This document shows positions 33,644-42,629 of a stretch of 64,000 nt of DNA, piece by piece. The notes beneath the pieces were generated by a model, which worked only from the letters and a program-made list of their open reading frames with translations, searched no databases and was not told the origin of the DNA. Each line of letters starts with the position of its first letter. Position 1 is the first letter of the stretch. Made by a program: the position numbers and the translations under genes. Source of the stretch: Anderseniella sp963759095. GTDB lineage: Bacteria; Pseudomonadota; Alphaproteobacteria; Rhizobiales; Aestuariivirgaceae. The stretch covers positions 4,870 through 68,869 of the forward strand of contig CAVWYF010000052.1 of the NCBI GenBank assembly GCA_963759095.1, given 5' to 3'.

Positions 33644-34603
33644 ATGTCCAGACCCAACAATGATTTCTACCAGCCGGTACCCGGCCTTGAAGTGCCGCGC
33701 TTTGCCGGTGTTGCCAGCTTCATGCGCCTGCCGCAGGTCAAGCTGAAAGACGCGGGCGAGGTGGATATCGGGTTGATCGGGGTGCCATGGGACGGCGGAA
33801 CCACCAACCGTCCCGGTCCGCGCCACGGTCCGCGTCAGATGCGTGATGCATCTGCCATGATCCGGAAAGTTCACCATCACCTGAAGATCGAGCCGTTCAA
33901 GCTGGCAAACGTTGCGGATATCGGAGATGCACCAGTCAATCCGGCAGATCTCATGGACGCCATGTCGCGCATCGAAAAATTCTATGACCAGGTGGTCGCA
34001 GCAGGTGTCAGGCCATTGTCGGCTGGTGGCGATCATCTGTGCTCGCTGCCGATCCTGCGGTCGCTGGGCCGGAGCAAGCCGGTGGGCATGATCCAGTTTG
34101 ATGCGCATTCGGATCTCTGGGACAGCTATTTTCACGGCTCGAAGTTCACCCACGGTACGCCATTTGCCCGGGCCATTGAAGAAGGCGTGCTGGATCCAAA
34201 GCGGACCGTGCAGATCGGGTTGCGCGGCGGGGTCTACGACTGGTCGGATCGCGAGTTCGGCGAAAAGCATGGCGTGACCATGATCGATATCGAAGAAGCG
34301 GTTGCCAATGGGCTCGATGAAACCATGAAACGGGCGCGCGACATTGTCGGCGATGACGAGACCTATGTCACCTTTGACATTGACTGTCTGGACCCGGCCT
34401 TTGCGCCAGGTACCGGAACGCCGGAGGCAGGCGGGTTCACCACCAGGGAAGCCCAGGCCATGTTGCGCAGCCTTCGCGGCCTCAATATCATTGGTGCAGA
34501 TGTGGTGGAAGTGTCGCCGCCGTTTGACGCGTCGGGTTATACCGCACTTGCCGGCGTAACCATGATGTTTGAACTGTTGTGCATCATGGCAGAGCGTGTG
34601 TAA
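33644..34603 (+). CDS. Agmatinase / guanidinobutyrase family ureohydrolase
   Basis: 319 residues from the ATG at 33644, with AAGGAG 8 nt upstream. Mn-binding motifs of the ureohydrolase family are all present: SAGGDHLCSLP, FDAHSDLWD and FDIDCLDPAFAPGTGTPEAGG. N-terminal VPRFAGVASFMRLP and the motif VEVSPPFDASGYTAL resemble guanidinobutyrase (GbuA) and proclavaminate amidinohydrolase. It would release urea from a guanidino compound; 4-guanidinobutyrate to GABA is attractive since aruI and dauA lie 7 kb away, although agmatine cannot be excluded. A TAXI-TRAP transporter follows on the same strand. Confidence 0.85.
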   Translation: MSRPNNDFYQPVPGLEVPRFAGVASFMRLPQVKLKDAGEVDIGLIGVPWDGGTTNRPGPRHGPRQMRDASAMIRKVHHHLKIEPFKLANVADIGDAPVNPADLMDAMSRIEKFYDQVVAAGVRPLSAGGDHLCSLPILRSLGRSKPVGMIQFDAHSDLWDSYFHGSKFTHGTPFARAIEEGVLDPKRTVQIGLRGGVYDWSDREFGEKHGVTMIDIEEAVANGLDETMKRARDIVGDDETYVTFDIDCLDPAFAPGTGTPEAGGFTTREAQAMLRSLRGLNIIGADVVEVSPPFDASGYTALAGVTMMFELLCIMAERV

Positions 34604-34648
34604 TCTCCGCCACCAACAAAGACAAATCACGCACAGGGAAGGACGTCC

Positions 34649-35608
34649 ATGTCTCGCTTCAACAAACTCGCTTTCGCTTTCACTCTAACTGCCGCAGCGA
34701 CACTGTCTGCCACTGTGAATGCTGAAACACGCGTCACCTACAAGTCGGCCAAGTCGACATCGTCTTATTACCAGATGGGTGTGCAGCTTGCCGAAGCGGT
34801 CAAGAAAGGCTCCGGCGGCAACATCATCCTGACGGTGGAAGAGTCACAAGGGTCTGTGCAGAACGTCAAGGAAGCCGCAACACGAACCGGCAATTACGTG
34901 TTCACCACGCCGCCCGTACTGGTCAAGCTGGCCCAGGGCGGCAAGAAAATGTTCGAACCGAAAGACGTAAAGTTCGATGAGATCAGGGGCCTGTTCCCGA
35001 TCCCGTCGCTGACCATGCATTTTGTCGTGCGGCAGGATTCCGGCATAACCGATTTTACCGGGCTTGACGGCAAGACCTTCCTGATCGGCAAGGGCAGCTT
35101 CGGCGCCCGCGAAGCGGAGAAATACATCAAGCTGTTCGGCCTGGAAGGCAAGGTCAAGCTGGCCGAGGTCGAACTGTCATCAGCCGTTTCAGCACTGAAG
35201 AACAAGCAGATTGACGGGTTCGCGACGGCCGGGTCCTATCCGGCACCGAATGTCCTTGAAGCGGCCGCGTCCACGCCGGTCAACGTGCTGTCATTAAGCG
35301 ATGAGCAGTTTGCCATGACCAAGCGTGACAAGCTGACTATTCCGGCCGGCACCTATGCCGGCGTTGATACGGACGTGACCACAACAACCCTGCCGGTGAT
35401 GGCCTACACCACCACCACCATGGATGATGCTACCGCCTATGAACTCACCAAGACCTATTGGGAAGGCAAGGCAAGCATGGGTGAAACCGCGAAATGGTGG
35501 AATGGCGTCACACCTGAATACCTGTCTGCAATGGTCGGCAAGCTTCATCCCGGTGCCCTGAAGTATTATGATGAAAAGGCCATAAAGGTGCCGGATACGC
35601 TTCGCTAG
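34649..35608 (+). CDS. TAXI-family TRAP transporter solute-binding protein
   Basis: 319 residues with a Sec signal peptide (AFAFTLTAAATLSATVNA, cleavage before ETRVTYK). The mature part follows the TAXI family: TYKSAKSTSSYYQMGVQLAEAVKK, ESQGSVQNVKEAATR, LIGKGSFGAREAEKYIKLFGL and IDGFATAGSYPAPNVLEA. It binds a solute in the periplasm and passes it to the fused permease downstream. GGAAGGA precedes the ATG. The adjacent ureohydrolase hints at a guanidino or amino-acid-like substrate, but TAXI receptors often bind glutamate or other acids. Confidence 0.85.
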   Translation: MSRFNKLAFAFTLTAAATLSATVNAETRVTYKSAKSTSSYYQMGVQLAEAVKKGSGGNIILTVEESQGSVQNVKEAATRTGNYVFTTPPVLVKLAQGGKKMFEPKDVKFDEIRGLFPIPSLTMHFVVRQDSGITDFTGLDGKTFLIGKGSFGAREAEKYIKLFGLEGKVKLAEVELSSAVSALKNKQIDGFATAGSYPAPNVLEAAASTPVNVLSLSDEQFAMTKRDKLTIPAGTYAGVDTDVTTTTLPVMAYTTTTMDDATAYELTKTYWEGKASMGETAKWWNGVTPEYLSAMVGKLHPGALKYYDEKAIKVPDTLR

Positions 35609-35634
35609 GGGACCATAGAATCTAGACACGTCTC

Positions 35635-37434
35635 ATGGAAAAACCAGAAGCTGTCCCGGCGATCAAACCTGTATGGCTGGTTCTCGGGGCAGCGAGCATT
35701 GCGTTCCACCTGTGGCTGATTTTCTCCGGCCTGATCCCCAACCTGATATCGCGCCCGCTGCACATGGCCCTGGCTGTGCCATGGATCATGCTGGTTGCCA
35801 GGCGTGGGCGTGTTGAAACGGCCATCGGCTGGTGCCTGGGCCTTGGTGCCATTGCGGTTTGCTTGTGGATTGCGCTCAATGAGGCTTCCCTGTCGGATCA
35901 GTACGGCTCGCTGGCAGGACACGGGCAACTGGCGGCCAGCGCCGTTGTCATCATTTGCGTTCTGGAAATGGCCCGCCGGGCTATTGGCTGGCCGTTGCCG
36001 TGCGTGGCGGCGGTGGCCCTGTTGTATGGTCTTTTCGGTAATCATGTTCCCGGCGAGCTTGGGCATCCGGGCCTGCCCGTGGACAGCTTCCTCGGCACGC
36101 TGGTGATAGCCGAAGGCGGTTTATGGGGACAACTGACCGGCGTTTCGGTTTCCGTGGTTGCTGTCTTCGTCATATTCGGGGCGGTTCTGAATGCCGGGGA
36201 GGCGGGCCAGGGATTCATGAACCTGGCGCTCGCCAGCGCCGGCAGGCTCAAGGCCGGTGCGGCCAAGGTTTCGGTTCTGGCGTCGGCGCTGTTCGGGTCC
36301 ATTTCGGGGTCGGCATCTGCCAACGTGGCTTCGACGGGGTCGTTCACGCTGCCGGCCATGAAAAGGCTCGGTTATCCGCCGGCATTTGCTGGTGCGGTGG
36401 AAGCCGTGGCATCCAGCGGCGGGCAGATCATGCCGCCACTGATGGGCGCCGGCGCATTCGTCATGGTGGAACTGACCTCAACACCCTATACGGCGATCAT
36501 GGCGGCAGCGATCCTGCCTGCGGTGCTATTTTTTTGTGCCGTATGGTTTGGTGTCGACGGATTTGCCAACCGGTATGACCTGAAAGGCATGGGTGACGAA
36601 GCGCGTATTCCGGTCAAAACGCTGCTGATCACCGGCGGGTTTTTCCTGGTGCCGTTTACCGTGCTGATGGAACGCTTGTTCCACGGTGGATACACAGCCC
36701 AGTTTGCAGCCGCTCTGGCTATTCTTTCGGCTGCCATCCTGCTCTTGTTCACCAGCCAGGGCTTTGCCCCGAAACAGCAAATTGTCGAACGCTTCTCAAC
36801 GGCCATTGAAACCAGTGGCCGCCAGATTGCCCTGATCGCGTCAATCATCCTGTGTGCCAGCCTGATTGTCGGCGTGCTCGGTCAGACCGGGTTGGGCGTC
36901 AAGATCACCTCACTGATTGTCGATCTGTCGGGTGGCTGGTTGCCGGCGGCCCTGCTGCTGACGGCACTTGCCTGCCTGATTCTCGGCATGGAGGTGCCGA
37001 CCACAGCAGCCTATGTGATTTGTATTTCGGTGGCCGGGCCCGCCTTGCAACAGCTCGGTGTACCGCTTCTGGCAGCGCATTTGTTCGTGTTCTGGTATGC
37101 GCTGTTGTCGACCATCACACCACCGGTATGCGGAACGGTTTTCATCGCTGCGGGGATGACCGGAGCGCCCTGGCTGAGGGTAGCGGGCCATGCCATGGTA
37201 CTGGGTGTCGGGCTCTACCTGATCCCGCTGGCAATGGTCGCCGACATAGCGCTTATCGAGCCGTCCCAAAGTCTCTTGCCGGCATTGCTGGCTTTTGTCC
37301 GGATTGCCTTTGCGCTGTATCTGATCAGCAGGGGTCTGATCGTTCGGGATATGCCAGTTGCCGTCAGAGGTGCGCTGTGCCTGGCGGGCCTGGCCATCAT
37401 GTTTGGCTCCGCTTTATTTACCGGCCAGCCATAG
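35635..37434 (+). CDS. TRAP transporter fused permease (DctQ-DctM type, TAXI system)
   Basis: 599 residues, hydrophobic throughout. The N-terminal ~130 residues are the small-permease part; the rest is a 4TM/12TM fused permease with SISGSASANVASTGSFTLPAMKR and GGQIMPPLMGAGAFVM, both typical of the large DctM-like subunit, and LGMEVPTTAAYVI near the C-terminal half. It uses ion-gradient energy for uptake together with the TAXI protein 26 nt upstream. Its end overlaps the convergent terB-like gene by 17 bp. Confidence 0.85.
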   Translation: MEKPEAVPAIKPVWLVLGAASIAFHLWLIFSGLIPNLISRPLHMALAVPWIMLVARRGRVETAIGWCLGLGAIAVCLWIALNEASLSDQYGSLAGHGQLAASAVVIICVLEMARRAIGWPLPCVAAVALLYGLFGNHVPGELGHPGLPVDSFLGTLVIAEGGLWGQLTGVSVSVVAVFVIFGAVLNAGEAGQGFMNLALASAGRLKAGAAKVSVLASALFGSISGSASANVASTGSFTLPAMKRLGYPPAFAGAVEAVASSGGQIMPPLMGAGAFVMVELTSTPYTAIMAAAILPAVLFFCAVWFGVDGFANRYDLKGMGDEARIPVKTLLITGGFFLVPFTVLMERLFHGGYTAQFAAALAILSAAILLLFTSQGFAPKQQIVERFSTAIETSGRQIALIASIILCASLIVGVLGQTGLGVKITSLIVDLSGGWLPAALLLTALACLILGMEVPTTAAYVICISVAGPALQQLGVPLLAAHLFVFWYALLSTITPPVCGTVFIAAGMTGAPWLRVAGHAMVLGVGLYLIPLAMVADIALIEPSQSLLPALLAFVRIAFALYLISRGLIVRDMPVAVRGALCLAGLAIMFGSALFTGQP

Positions 37435-37927
37435 CCTTGCCTTCTTCGCGAAGCTGTTCGGCCTCGCGATCTGTCAGCGCAAATATGCGTGACGCTTTCC
37501 GGATCACATCCAGTTCAGCCTCGTGCAGATCGTGATGGGAATAGGCGATGGTCCACATTTTCCGGACAAATCCGGCTCTGCGTTCGCGGGTTATGCTGGT
37601 TGTCAGGAAAGATGCCAGCCACTGGATATGGCTTTGATCCATCGGACTGAGTGCCAGCCTTTCGCTGATGAACGCGATATCGTCGCCACGCAGCTTGATA
37701 TAGGGATCATAGAGGCGCTTGAGCATCTTGGCATCGGTGGGATGGATACGTTTGTCGGCAAGAAACAGCCATACAATCGCGATCAGCGAAGCAAAGGCGT
37801 TGTCGTTTTCGCGCAATTCGGGATAGATCGCATCCAGCCGGTACATGGAGTCCATGAGTTGCCTGATGCGTCTTTTTTGCTCGTTCGTTTTTGTCTGCTT
37901 GTTCCTGACAAATTGCCTTCCCGTCAT
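37418..37927 (-). CDS. TerB-like (tellurite resistance B-type) protein
   Basis: 169 residues. Helical, with an acidic central stretch FASLIAIVWLFLADKRIHPTDAKMLKRLYDPY, then ELDVIRKASRIFALTDREAEQL at the C-terminus; this helix pattern with Asp-rich turns is that of the TerB/DjlA-N fold. The N-terminal RNKQTKTNEQKRRIRQ is strongly basic. A role in metal or stress response is known for the family only loosely. It stands alone; the 140 bp upstream show no clear feature. Confidence 0.55.
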   Translation of the reverse strand: MTGRQFVRNKQTKTNEQKRRIRQLMDSMYRLDAIYPELRENDNAFASLIAIVWLFLADKRIHPTDAKMLKRLYDPYIKLRGDDIAFISERLALSPMDQSHIQWLASFLTTSITRERRAGFVRKMWTIAYSHHDLHEAELDVIRKASRIFALTDREAEQLREEGKAMAGR

Positions 37928-38066
37928 TTTCTATCAAGCAAGGGCAAGGTGACCTTACGTGATATTCTGCACACGCCTGAAAAAGCACGTGCAATCTTCA
38001 TTTGCAATAATAAATGAACGCCCAGTCTTACCGCCTTGGATAATCGTGGTTGTACAGGTCGGAATT

Positions 38067-38858
38067 TTAAAGAGTAAACAGTCTGCCAAACTGAGGTAGC
38101 TTGTCTGCTACCCCTGCCAGCCGTGCCGTGTGCCATGCCATGGCATGGTTGCTGGAGGTAATCGGAACCCCTGTTTCGCGTTCAATACTGGCAGCCTCTT
38201 CAACAAGCCTGACCGACGTACATGACACAAAGATAGCATCAACGTCCGATTCTGTCAGTACACGTTTTACTCCGTCGCGAATGGATTTTGGAGAAATGCT
38301 CGCGACCACTGCGTCAGACTCTTCATTGAACGAACCGAATACGGGAACTTTGAAACCTCGCGCCCGGATATAGTCGGCAACAATCCGGTTTACATCTGCA
38401 CGATAGGGCGTCAATACGCCAATCTTCCTGGCCTTGAAGGCATCGAATGCCGCAAAAGCAGCCGTAATCGGCGTTGTGCACGCAACCCCGGGACGGGCTT
38501 CACGGATGCGCTGGAACACTTTTTCTTCGCCGATTGCCATTGAGGCAGACGTGCAACCATAGGCGATCACATCCATCGCCGCGCCGGGCAGAAACACATC
38601 TGCACAATCGCGAATGCGCGGTTCCATTGCCCGAAGTGTCTCGGGCGTTATCTGGTCGTCGTTGAAAATTCGGCTTTGATACAGCGCCAGCCCCGGCAAT
38701 TCGGAAAATATCTGCCGCCACTCATGTTCAATCGTATAATCACTGGCCAGCACAATCAGGCCAACGCGGCCTCGCCCGGCAATCCCATTGTCGGTTTCAA
38801 AGGGCAGATTCTCAATCAGCTTCATGCTCTGGCGTTCGTCCAAAACCTTTGTGTCCAT
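38067..38858 (-). CDS. Asp/Glu racemase superfamily protein (maleate isomerase / EutA-like)
   Basis: 263 residues. Two catalytic cysteines are seen in the proper places: VIAYGCTSAS (about residue 101) and IFVSCTSVR (about 212), with GRGRVGLIVLASDYTIEHEW near the N-terminus and ITAAFAAFDAFKARKIGVLTPYR in between. This pattern fits maleate cis-trans isomerase, arylmalonate decarboxylase and the EutA protein of ectoine operons. No partner genes flank it. As the window also has a DoeA-like and an OCD-like gene, an ectoine link is possible but unproven. Confidence 0.75.
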   Translation of the reverse strand: MDTKVLDERQSMKLIENLPFETDNGIAGRGRVGLIVLASDYTIEHEWRQIFSELPGLALYQSRIFNDDQITPETLRAMEPRIRDCADVFLPGAAMDVIAYGCTSASMAIGEEKVFQRIREARPGVACTTPITAAFAAFDAFKARKIGVLTPYRADVNRIVADYIRARGFKVPVFGSFNEESDAVVASISPKSIRDGVKRVLTESDVDAIFVSCTSVRLVEEAASIERETGVPITSSNHAMAWHTARLAGVADKLPQFGRLFTL

Positions 38859-39016
38859 GATATTTACTCCTGAACCTGACGGGTTGTGAGATTACCATAT
38901 ACAGGCAGACATTCCATCATTAGGTGATGCTGCGCCGATGCGCCGCTTGAAATTGCAGGCCAACCCATGCAAATAACAAGCCGACAAAGTATTTATCCAT
39001 TTCAGGAGTTGAGCCC

Positions 39017-40267
39017 ATGGCCTATTCGGCCGTTCAGCCGCGCCGCAAGTCTGTTGGTGTGATGGTTGGCGAGAAGATTCAGATCGGTGGCGGTGCGCCA
39101 GTTGTTGTACAGTCGATGACCAACACCGATACCGCAGATATCGAAGGCACCGCCCAGCAGGTTGCAGCGCTTGCCCGCGCGGGTTCTGAACTGGTGCGCA
39201 TTACCGTGGACAAGGAAACGGCCGCCAAGGCTGTGCCGCATATCCGCGACCGGCTCGACCAGATGGGGGTCGATACACCGCTGATCGGCGACTTCCACTA
39301 TATTGGCCACACCTTGCTGCGCGATCATCCGGCTTGTGCTGAAGCACTGGGAAAATACCGCATCAATCCAGGCAATGTCGGTTTCAAGGAAAAGCAGGAC
39401 CGCAATTACTCCATGATGATCGAACGTGCCATCGAGTTCAACAAGCCGGTGCGGATCGGGGTGAACTGGGGTTCGCTGGACCAGGCCATGCTGGCAAAGT
39501 ACATGGACGAGAACGCCAAGCTGGCAGAGCCCAGGGATGTGCGCCTTGTCATGCACGATACCATGGTCGAGTCCGGCCTGCAGTCCGCCGCGCGGGCCGA
39601 GGAAATCGGCCTGCCGCGCGACAAGATCGTCATCTCGGTGAAAGTATCGGAAGTGCAGGACCTGATCGCGTGCTATCGCCAGATATCAGCGCGAAGTGAC
39701 TATGCGCTGCATCTGGGGCTTACCGAAGCCGGCATGGGGTCCAAGGGCATTGTGGCTTCCGCAGCCGGTCTTGGCGTGCTGCTGCAGGAAGGTGTCGGCG
39801 ACACGATCCGTATTTCGCTTACCCCTGATCCCGGCGGCGATCGCTCCAAGGAAGTTATTGTCGCGCAGGAAATCCTGCAGACAATGGGCATCCGTAATTT
39901 TACGCCCATGGTTATCGCATGTCCGGGCTGTGGTCGCACGACATCGACGGTGTTCCAGCACCTGGCCCAGGATATTCAGGGTTATCTGCGGGCCCAGCAG
40001 CCGGAGTGGAAGAAGGCCTATCCGGGCTTTGAGGAACTTCAGGTCGCGGTTATGGGGTGCATTGTCAACGGACCGGGAGAGTCCAAGCATGCCCATATCG
40101 GTATTTCACTTCCCGGTACCGGCGAAGTACCCGCAGCACCTGTCTTCATTGACGGCAAGAAAGTCAAAACCCTGCGCGGCGAAGACATTGGCGATCAGTT
40201 CAAGCAGATCGTTGATGATTATGTCGTGAACAAGTGGGGCGGGAACGCCAATCAGGCAGCGGAGTAA
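39017..40267 (+). CDS. ispG: 4-hydroxy-3-methylbut-2-en-1-yl diphosphate synthase
   Basis: 416 residues with GGAG about 9 nt before the ATG. GcpE/IspG motifs: VVVQSMTNTDTADIEGTAQQV, GDFHYIGHTLL, KYRINPGNVGF, and the 4Fe-4S ligands CPGCGRT (two Cys) and MGCIVNGPGE (third Cys); the conserved Glu follows. It makes HMBPP from MEcPP in the methylerythritol phosphate pathway. The length matches the alphaproteobacterial form without the plant insert. ispA, which uses the products, is nearby on the opposite strand. Confidence 0.95.
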   Translation: MAYSAVQPRRKSVGVMVGEKIQIGGGAPVVVQSMTNTDTADIEGTAQQVAALARAGSELVRITVDKETAAKAVPHIRDRLDQMGVDTPLIGDFHYIGHTLLRDHPACAEALGKYRINPGNVGFKEKQDRNYSMMIERAIEFNKPVRIGVNWGSLDQAMLAKYMDENAKLAEPRDVRLVMHDTMVESGLQSAARAEEIGLPRDKIVISVKVSEVQDLIACYRQISARSDYALHLGLTEAGMGSKGIVASAAGLGVLLQEGVGDTIRISLTPDPGGDRSKEVIVAQEILQTMGIRNFTPMVIACPGCGRTTSTVFQHLAQDIQGYLRAQQPEWKKAYPGFEELQVAVMGCIVNGPGESKHAHIGISLPGTGEVPAAPVFIDGKKVKTLRGEDIGDQFKQIVDDYVVNKWGGNANQAAE

Positions 40268-40340
40268 CTCCGTTCTGCCTGCATTGAATGCGGATTCACG
40301 TGAACCCTGGACCCTGTTTGGTGTTCCCAAACGCGTTGAA

Positions 40341-40382
40341 CGGGATGAGTGCGAAGCCATTGTGTTCGCTGTGCTCATCCCG
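40341..40382. terminator. Hairpin between ispG and the convergent small gene
   Basis: Arms CGGGATGAG (40341-40349) and CTCATCCCG (40374-40382), with inner pairs GCGAA (40351-40355) and TTCGC (40365-40369). No T-run follows. Its position between two converging genes fits a shared mRNA 3'-end hairpin or attenuating stem. Confidence 0.45.
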
Positions 40383-40435
40383 CTCTAGCTCCAGCCGTCC
40401 CGGAACTATTCGACGTTCAGATAAGTGCCGGGTGC

Positions 40436-40642
40436 CTAGTAGGCGCCGTATTCGCGCAGGCAGGCGCGGTATTTGGCCCACATGTAATCCTTGCGTTCGA
40501 GGCTTTGTGCACCCATGGCGCGAGACTTGTAATAATAGCAGTACTGGTAAGCGTAACTCTTGTTGCTGCCGGCGTTTGCCGTGACTGTGCCAACGGTGGC
40601 GAAACCCGATGCGATGATGGCTGCGATGAGGAGGGACTTCAT
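40436..40642 (-). CDS. Small secreted protein, hypothetical
   Basis: 68 residues with a clear Sec signal peptide (MKSLLIAAIIASGFATVGTVTANA, cleavage before GSNKS). The mature peptide of about 44 residues is rich in Tyr (SYAYQYCYYYKSRAMG) and has two Cys that could form a disulfide (YCYYY and RACLREYG). Family not recognised. It stands alone between ispG and ispA; periplasmic or secreted location expected. Confidence 0.55.
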   Translation of the reverse strand: MKSLLIAAIIASGFATVGTVTANAGSNKSYAYQYCYYYKSRAMGAQSLERKDYMWAKYRACLREYGAY

Positions 40643-40778
40643 TGGTCTGTTCCTTCGTTTGTTGTGCTGTGTTTGTCCTTTGCGGGCCTGATGTGCCCTC
40701 TCGATGACAATGACACTCGCACATGCCCAATCACGGCGATGTGTAGAATCTCACATGGCGAATTTTAAGAACAGACGG

Positions 40779-41666
40779 TCAGTTCTTGCGCTCGACAATG
40801 AAGCGGGCGGCTTCGCGCAAGGTTGCGGCCTTGTCGCCGTAACGCGCCAGCAGATCGCAGGCCTCATCGGCCAATGCGCTGGCCTTCTGCCTGGCACCAT
40901 CGAGGCCAAACAGGTCGATGAAGGTTGCCTTGCCGGCGTCTGCGTCCTTCTGGGTTGCCTTGCCGAGCTGTTCCGGGGAGCTTTCGACGTCAAGAATATC
41001 GTCGGCAATTTGGAATGCCAGGCCAACCTTGTCGGCAAAGGTCCGCATGGTGGTTCTGTCATCAGAACCGGCCTGGGCAAGAATGGCGCCGCCTTCCAGC
41101 GAAAAGCGGAACAATGCCCCGGTTTTCAGACTTTGAATGGCGATGATCTCGTCAAGATCATGGGAATGCTTCTGTTCTGCGGCAAGATCCAGCATCTGCC
41201 CGCCGACCATGCCGTTGTGACCTGATGCACGGGCAAGCTCAAGGGTCAGATCGGCGCGAACCGAGCCATCCGCATGGGTGGCCGGGTCGGCGATAATCTC
41301 AAATGCCACCGTCAACAGGCCGTCACCGGCCAGTATTGCGGTCGCCTCATCATAGGCAATATGGCAGGTCGGCTTGCCACGGCGCAGGTCATCATCATCC
41401 ATTGCCGGCAGATCGTCATGCACCAGCGAGTAGCAGTGAATGCATTCAAGAGCCGCACCTACCCGCAGCGCCTGCTGGTGGTCAGCACCCAGTATGCGGG
41501 CACTTTCCGACACGAAAAACGGCCGCAGGCGCTTGCCCTGCGCCAATGCGGAATAGCGCATGGCTTCGGTGACACGCGGTGCGAGCGATGTCTGGACCGC
41601 CAAAAGCTCGTCCAGCAGGACTTCGATTTCATTGGCAGTGTTCTTCAGTGCCGCCTGGAATGTCAT
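40779..41666 (-). CDS. ispA: Short-chain polyprenyl diphosphate synthase (geranyl/farnesyl diphosphate synthase)
   Basis: 295 residues from the ATG at 41666; the frame opens to 41741. First Asp-rich motif VHDDLPAMDDDDLRRGKPT, with the extra residues before the third Asp as in IspA-type FPP synthases; YDEATAILAGDGLL; second Asp-rich motif LAFQIADDILDVESS; QGKRLRP-type GKRLRPFFV near the N-terminus. It condenses IPP with DMAPP/GPP, downstream of ispG in the isoprenoid pathway. Divergent from mtgA. Confidence 0.9.
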   Translation of the reverse strand: MTFQAALKNTANEIEVLLDELLAVQTSLAPRVTEAMRYSALAQGKRLRPFFVSESARILGADHQQALRVGAALECIHCYSLVHDDLPAMDDDDLRRGKPTCHIAYDEATAILAGDGLLTVAFEIIADPATHADGSVRADLTLELARASGHNGMVGGQMLDLAAEQKHSHDLDEIIAIQSLKTGALFRFSLEGGAILAQAGSDDRTTMRTFADKVGLAFQIADDILDVESSPEQLGKATQKDADAGKATFIDLFGLDGARQKASALADEACDLLARYGDKAATLREAARFIVERKN

Positions 41667-41780
41667 TTGGCTTCGCACGCTCCTGTCATAATGCCGGTTT
41701 CGTCTTGCGCCCGGCTGGGGTAATGATCTTGTTACCGCCATCTTCTAATTCCGGCGGCAACAGAGCGCAACCGGCAAGCG

Positions 41781-42485
41781 ATGGCACCTTTCACAAAAAA
41801 CAAAAAACGTTCAAGGCTGCGCTATGGGCTGTACATGCTGTTTGGCCTGCTGGCGCTGCCATACCTGTTGACGCTGGTCTATACTGTGGTGCCGCCGCCC
41901 GTGACGACCATGATGTTGTGGAAGGCTTTTGAAGGTAATGCGATCGACTATCGCTGGCGACCGCTTTCTGAAACATCGCAAAACCTGGTGCGCTCGGTGG
42001 TCACGGCTGAAGATGCCCGCATATGTGAGCACGCAGGTATTGACTGGGAAGTCTTTCAGAGCGTGGCCAGGGAAGCGCTGGAAAACGAGGGCGGGCCGAA
42101 ACGCGGCGGGTCAACCATCACTCAGCAGGTGGCGAAAAATCTTTTTCTGTGGCCCTCACGTTCCTATGTTCGAAAAGCGCTGGAACTGCCGCTTGCCTTA
42201 TGGATCGACCTGGTCTGGTCAAAACGCCGGATTGTCGAAGTTTACATCAATACGGCTGAATGGGCCCCCGGCATTTATGGTGCTGAAGCCGCCGCCCAAT
42301 ACCATTTCAGCAAATCCGGCAAGGCGCTGACAAAGGCCCATGCCGCGCAACTGGCCGCGGCACTGCCAAACCCGGCTGTGCGCAATGCCGGCAAACCCGG
42401 CCCGAAGGTCCGTAAACAGGCGCGCACGATACGCAAAAGGGTGAATTCGACAGTGCCGTATCTGGATTGTCTGAAGCTGAAATAA
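41781..42485 (+). CDS. mtgA: Monofunctional biosynthetic peptidoglycan transglycosylase
   Basis: 234 residues. One N-terminal transmembrane helix (LYMLFGLLALPYLLTLVY), then the GT51 domain: SVVTAEDARICEHAGIDWE with the catalytic Glu, RGGSTITQQVAKNLFLWPSRSYVRK, KRRIVEVYINTAEWAPGIYGAEAAA and LTKAHAAQLAAALPNP. It polymerises lipid II into glycan strands at the inner membrane. No transpeptidase domain, as expected for MtgA. Confidence 0.95.
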   Translation: MAPFTKNKKRSRLRYGLYMLFGLLALPYLLTLVYTVVPPPVTTMMLWKAFEGNAIDYRWRPLSETSQNLVRSVVTAEDARICEHAGIDWEVFQSVAREALENEGGPKRGGSTITQQVAKNLFLWPSRSYVRKALELPLALWIDLVWSKRRIVEVYINTAEWAPGIYGAEAAAQYHFSKSGKALTKAHAAQLAAALPNPAVRNAGKPGPKVRKQARTIRKRVNSTVPYLDCLKLK

Positions 42486-42629
42486 ACCCCGCGTCCAGTT
42501 GTCGCTTGCGGTGCGCAGGCTTTGTCCGCTAACTGGCCTCAATCAATCAACATCAGTTCTCGTACCGGTATACGGTGTCTAATACCTCCGTTGCCGGCGC
42601 GTTTTTGATTTTTTCTACAGGTCTGCTTA

